NCBI GenBank assembly: GCA_024698805.1
Contig: JAILQT010000056.1
Location: 1 to 38,077, forward strand
Source of the DNA: Solobacterium sp.
Lineage (GTDB): Bacteria > Bacillota_I > Bacilli_A > Erysipelotrichales > Erysipelotrichaceae
Direction of reading: 5' to 3'
Length of the DNA: 38,077 nucleotides
In this document: piece by piece, positions 36,107-38,077 of the stretch
Layout: every line of letters begins with the position of its first letter
Position numbering within the stretch: position 1 is the stretch's first letter
Made by a program: the position numbers and the translations under genes
Notes under the pieces: generated by a model
Databases searched by the model: none
What the model was told of the DNA's origin: nothing
What the model saw: the letters and a program-made list of their open reading frames with translations, nothing else

Positions 36107-36580
36107 TCACGCCACGGGAAAAAACAGTTTATTCTGCCCGGTTGCCGGTTCCGTAAAGTCACATACCGCACCAGCAAGCTTCATCCCAAGTTCCGGTATA
36201 AGGCTCTGGATCACGTAATCAAATATCACGCCGTAGTTTTCCGGATGAACCCCGGTCACAAGCTATTTTCTTACCGGCATGACCCATTTTACCCATCCGT
36301 CCGGAACAGGAGTATCATCATATACTTCACCGCCTGCGAGATACAATCCCCTGGAGAAACCATCCGTCCACGGCATAAAAGACATCGTTTCATCGCTCAT
36401 GGCCCCCCAGAAACCAACAAAAGAACCATCCGTGTTTTTCATTCCGAGATCCGCAATATCACGGAAATTGGAACTGGCCTGCTGCCACAGATCCTGAACT
36501 ATGTTCTTTTCTTTCGTACATAAGCCTTCCCTGCCAATAATTGCTATTTCAGGTAAATCAATAATCTCGTATTTTACCAT
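36107..36580 (-). pseudogene. GyrI-like (AraC effector-binding) domain protein with in-frame TAG
   Basis: MVKYEIIDLPEIAIIGREGLCTKEKNIVQDLWQQASSNF...GWVKWVMPVRK[TAG]LVTGVHPENYGVIFDYVIQSLIPELGMKLAGAVCDFTEPATGQNKLFFPVA*; same frame continues after TAG at 36263-36265. Confidence 0.75.
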
Positions 36581-36623
36581 TTCACCTCCGGCATTATTAA
36601 GTTCCTGTTCCCGCAGCGGGGAT

Positions 36624-37193
36624 TCATCCGTATCGGTCTCCATATTCCTTTCGTGCTTCCGCCGTCCATCTGGATATAAAATCTGTCTTTGCATCTGTAT
36701 AAGCATCCCGGTTATGCTCATATTGTTTCCAAAGCCGGAACTTCAGTGTTTCATATTCTTTTGCCACGCCAGGATGCTCATTCAAATAATCACGGAAGTA
36801 CAGTTCATCATTGTCCCCGGCGTATCGCAGATGGATATGATACACCTTGTCCGCAAATCCGTTTGCCCTATATCCCTGATTGAGCGAGATCCGGTTTGTC
36901 CCGGAGGACATGATGATAAAACCGTTCTGTTCCAGTATCTGCGCCGCATCTTTCATGTCGGCGCGTTGAGGGATCTCAACCATCACATCAACGATATTCT
37001 TGGCCCATATTTCCGGAATGGCGGTGCTTCCGACATGACTGATCCGTACAGCAGGCTGATCAGCCAAAAGACCGGTCAGCGTTTTTGCGATCTCATTGAA
37101 GCTGTCTTTCCAGCCATCATCGTGCTCCACCAGAAAGACAGGAAATAATTCCCATAACTCTTCCAATGTCATTTCTGCCGGATCTTTTCCCAT
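36624..37193 (-). CDS. GrpB family (UPF0157) nucleotidyltransferase-like protein
   Basis: WKDSFNEIAKTL...RISHVGSTAIPEIWAKNIVDVMVEI...YHIHLRYAGDNDELYFRDYLNEHPGVAKEYETLK. Confidence 0.92.
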   Translation of the reverse strand: MGKDPAEMTLEELWELFPVFLVEHDDGWKDSFNEIAKTLTGLLADQPAVRISHVGSTAIPEIWAKNIVDVMVEIPQRADMKDAAQILEQNGFIIMSSGTNRISLNQGYRANGFADKVYHIHLRYAGDNDELYFRDYLNEHPGVAKEYETLKFRLWKQYEHNRDAYTDAKTDFISRWTAEARKEYGDRYG

Positions 37194-37217
37194 GCCATAA
37201 GCCTCCGAAAATCGGAA

Positions 37218-37673
37218 TCATCTTTCTTCCGCCTCGCACAGGATAAGTGTTTGTACAGATTCGGCAGTCTTTTGATTCAGCGTCATAAGAAACGCCATGC
37301 TGCGGCATTTTTTCATCAGCTTACCGTCCAGTGTGTAGGTATATCCACCGGGACAGGCAGGCGTACAGGGCAGCCCGTTCAGTTTTTTACAGTCGGCAGC
37401 CTTTCTCAGTTCTGCTTTCATACTGTCCGGGAGCACGGCAAGGCGATCCTCATAAGCTGCAATTCCCGCAGCATAAAGCCGCACCTTGATGCCGCTTTTC
37501 CTGTATACATAGTTGAGAAGGACCTTCCTGTCCTTCCTGTACGATAAAACAGGGCCGCTTTTCGCTTCCTTGATCTCTTCCGAAAAACCCATCGCCGATA
37601 ATTCAGCGTGAATTCTCTGTACGGTATCACGTATTTCGGATGGCAGCAGTTCCTGATATTCGGAAAACTTCAT
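37218..37673 (-). CDS. Hypothetical protein
   Basis: MKFSEYQELLPSEIRDTVQRIHAELSAMGFSEEIKEAKSGPVLSYRKDRKVLLNYVYRKSGIKVRLYA...; RBS-like sequence upstream of this Met. Confidence 0.7.
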   Translation of the reverse strand: MKFSEYQELLPSEIRDTVQRIHAELSAMGFSEEIKEAKSGPVLSYRKDRKVLLNYVYRKSGIKVRLYAAGIAAYEDRLAVLPDSMKAELRKAADCKKLNGLPCTPACPGGYTYTLDGKLMKKCRSMAFLMTLNQKTAESVQTLILCEAEER

Positions 37674-37875
37674 TTTATCCTCCCTGCTCTTATAATCTGT
37701 ATTCCATCTGGACGTCAAACGGCTCCGCTGCTGCCGGTTTTCTTCATAGGCATTCTGCACAAGCTTCCGGTCGCTGTCTGTTTTTCTCCGGCACTCTGCA
37801 GCATTCTCGCAGCGGACAAAATCATCCAATGAATCACCTGTGAAACTGTTATTGTCCAATCTCCTGTGTTGATAT

Positions 37876-38077
37876 TTAAATCCCCATATAGAAGGCAAGG
37901 TTTCTGACTTCACAGCCCTTGTCCGTATAGTAGGCAAGCATTTCCGGCATCTTCTTTAAGTCATAGCTGGTCACACAATCGGAGATGACATGAACGGTAT
38001 ATCCGGCCTTTGTCATGTTGAAACAGGTGGATTTCACACAGGCAGTAGCATCAGCACCGGTAATGTAAAATTCCCTG
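37876..38077 (-). CDS. Isochorismatase-family cysteine hydrolase, C-terminal part (N-terminus off window)
   Basis: Minus translation REFYITGADATACVKSTCFNMTKAGYTVHVISDCVTSYDLKKMPEMLAYYTDKGCEVRNLAFYMGI*; GADATACVKST motif. Confidence 0.82.
   Translation of the reverse strand, partial: REFYITGADATACVKSTCFNMTKAGYTVHVISDCVTSYDLKKMPEMLAYYTDKGCEVRNLAFYMGI

Noticed and set aside
1-38077. CRISPR arrays, tRNA/rRNA genes, IS elements, prophage
   Set aside because: No regularly spaced direct repeats, cloverleaf-like sequences, transposase or phage structural proteins were recognised by reading; a tRNAscan/ISfinder/CRISPR search was not possible.

Overview
Window of about 38 kb from a mid-GC Firmicutes-like chromosome (taxonomy inferred, not computed), coding almost entirely on the minus strand. 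Its core (about 12.25-24.26 kb) is a uronate/pectin catabolic operon: uxaC, two tandem kdgK-like kinases, a KDPG/KHG aldolase, a TIM-barrel isomerase/epimerase, uxaA, uxaB, an esterase, kduD, kduI and an MsmX/UgpC-type ABC ATPase. The operon's first ORF is a truncated GH4 (LplD-like) remnant. Flanking regions hold a SpoIIE phosphatase, a BspA-like LRR protein, a large protein with two duplicated Vsr/PD-(D/E)XK-like domains, a CASTOR/POLLUX-type channel protein preceded by a probable yybP-ykoY (Mn2+) riboswitch with terminator, a CotH-VTC-DUF4956 cluster, and eight GNAT acetyltransferases. Five genes carry single-base-type disruptions (two frameshifts, three in-frame stops). No rRNA, tRNA, CRISPR array, transposase or phage genes were recognised. 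All family calls come from reading the translations; no database search was run.
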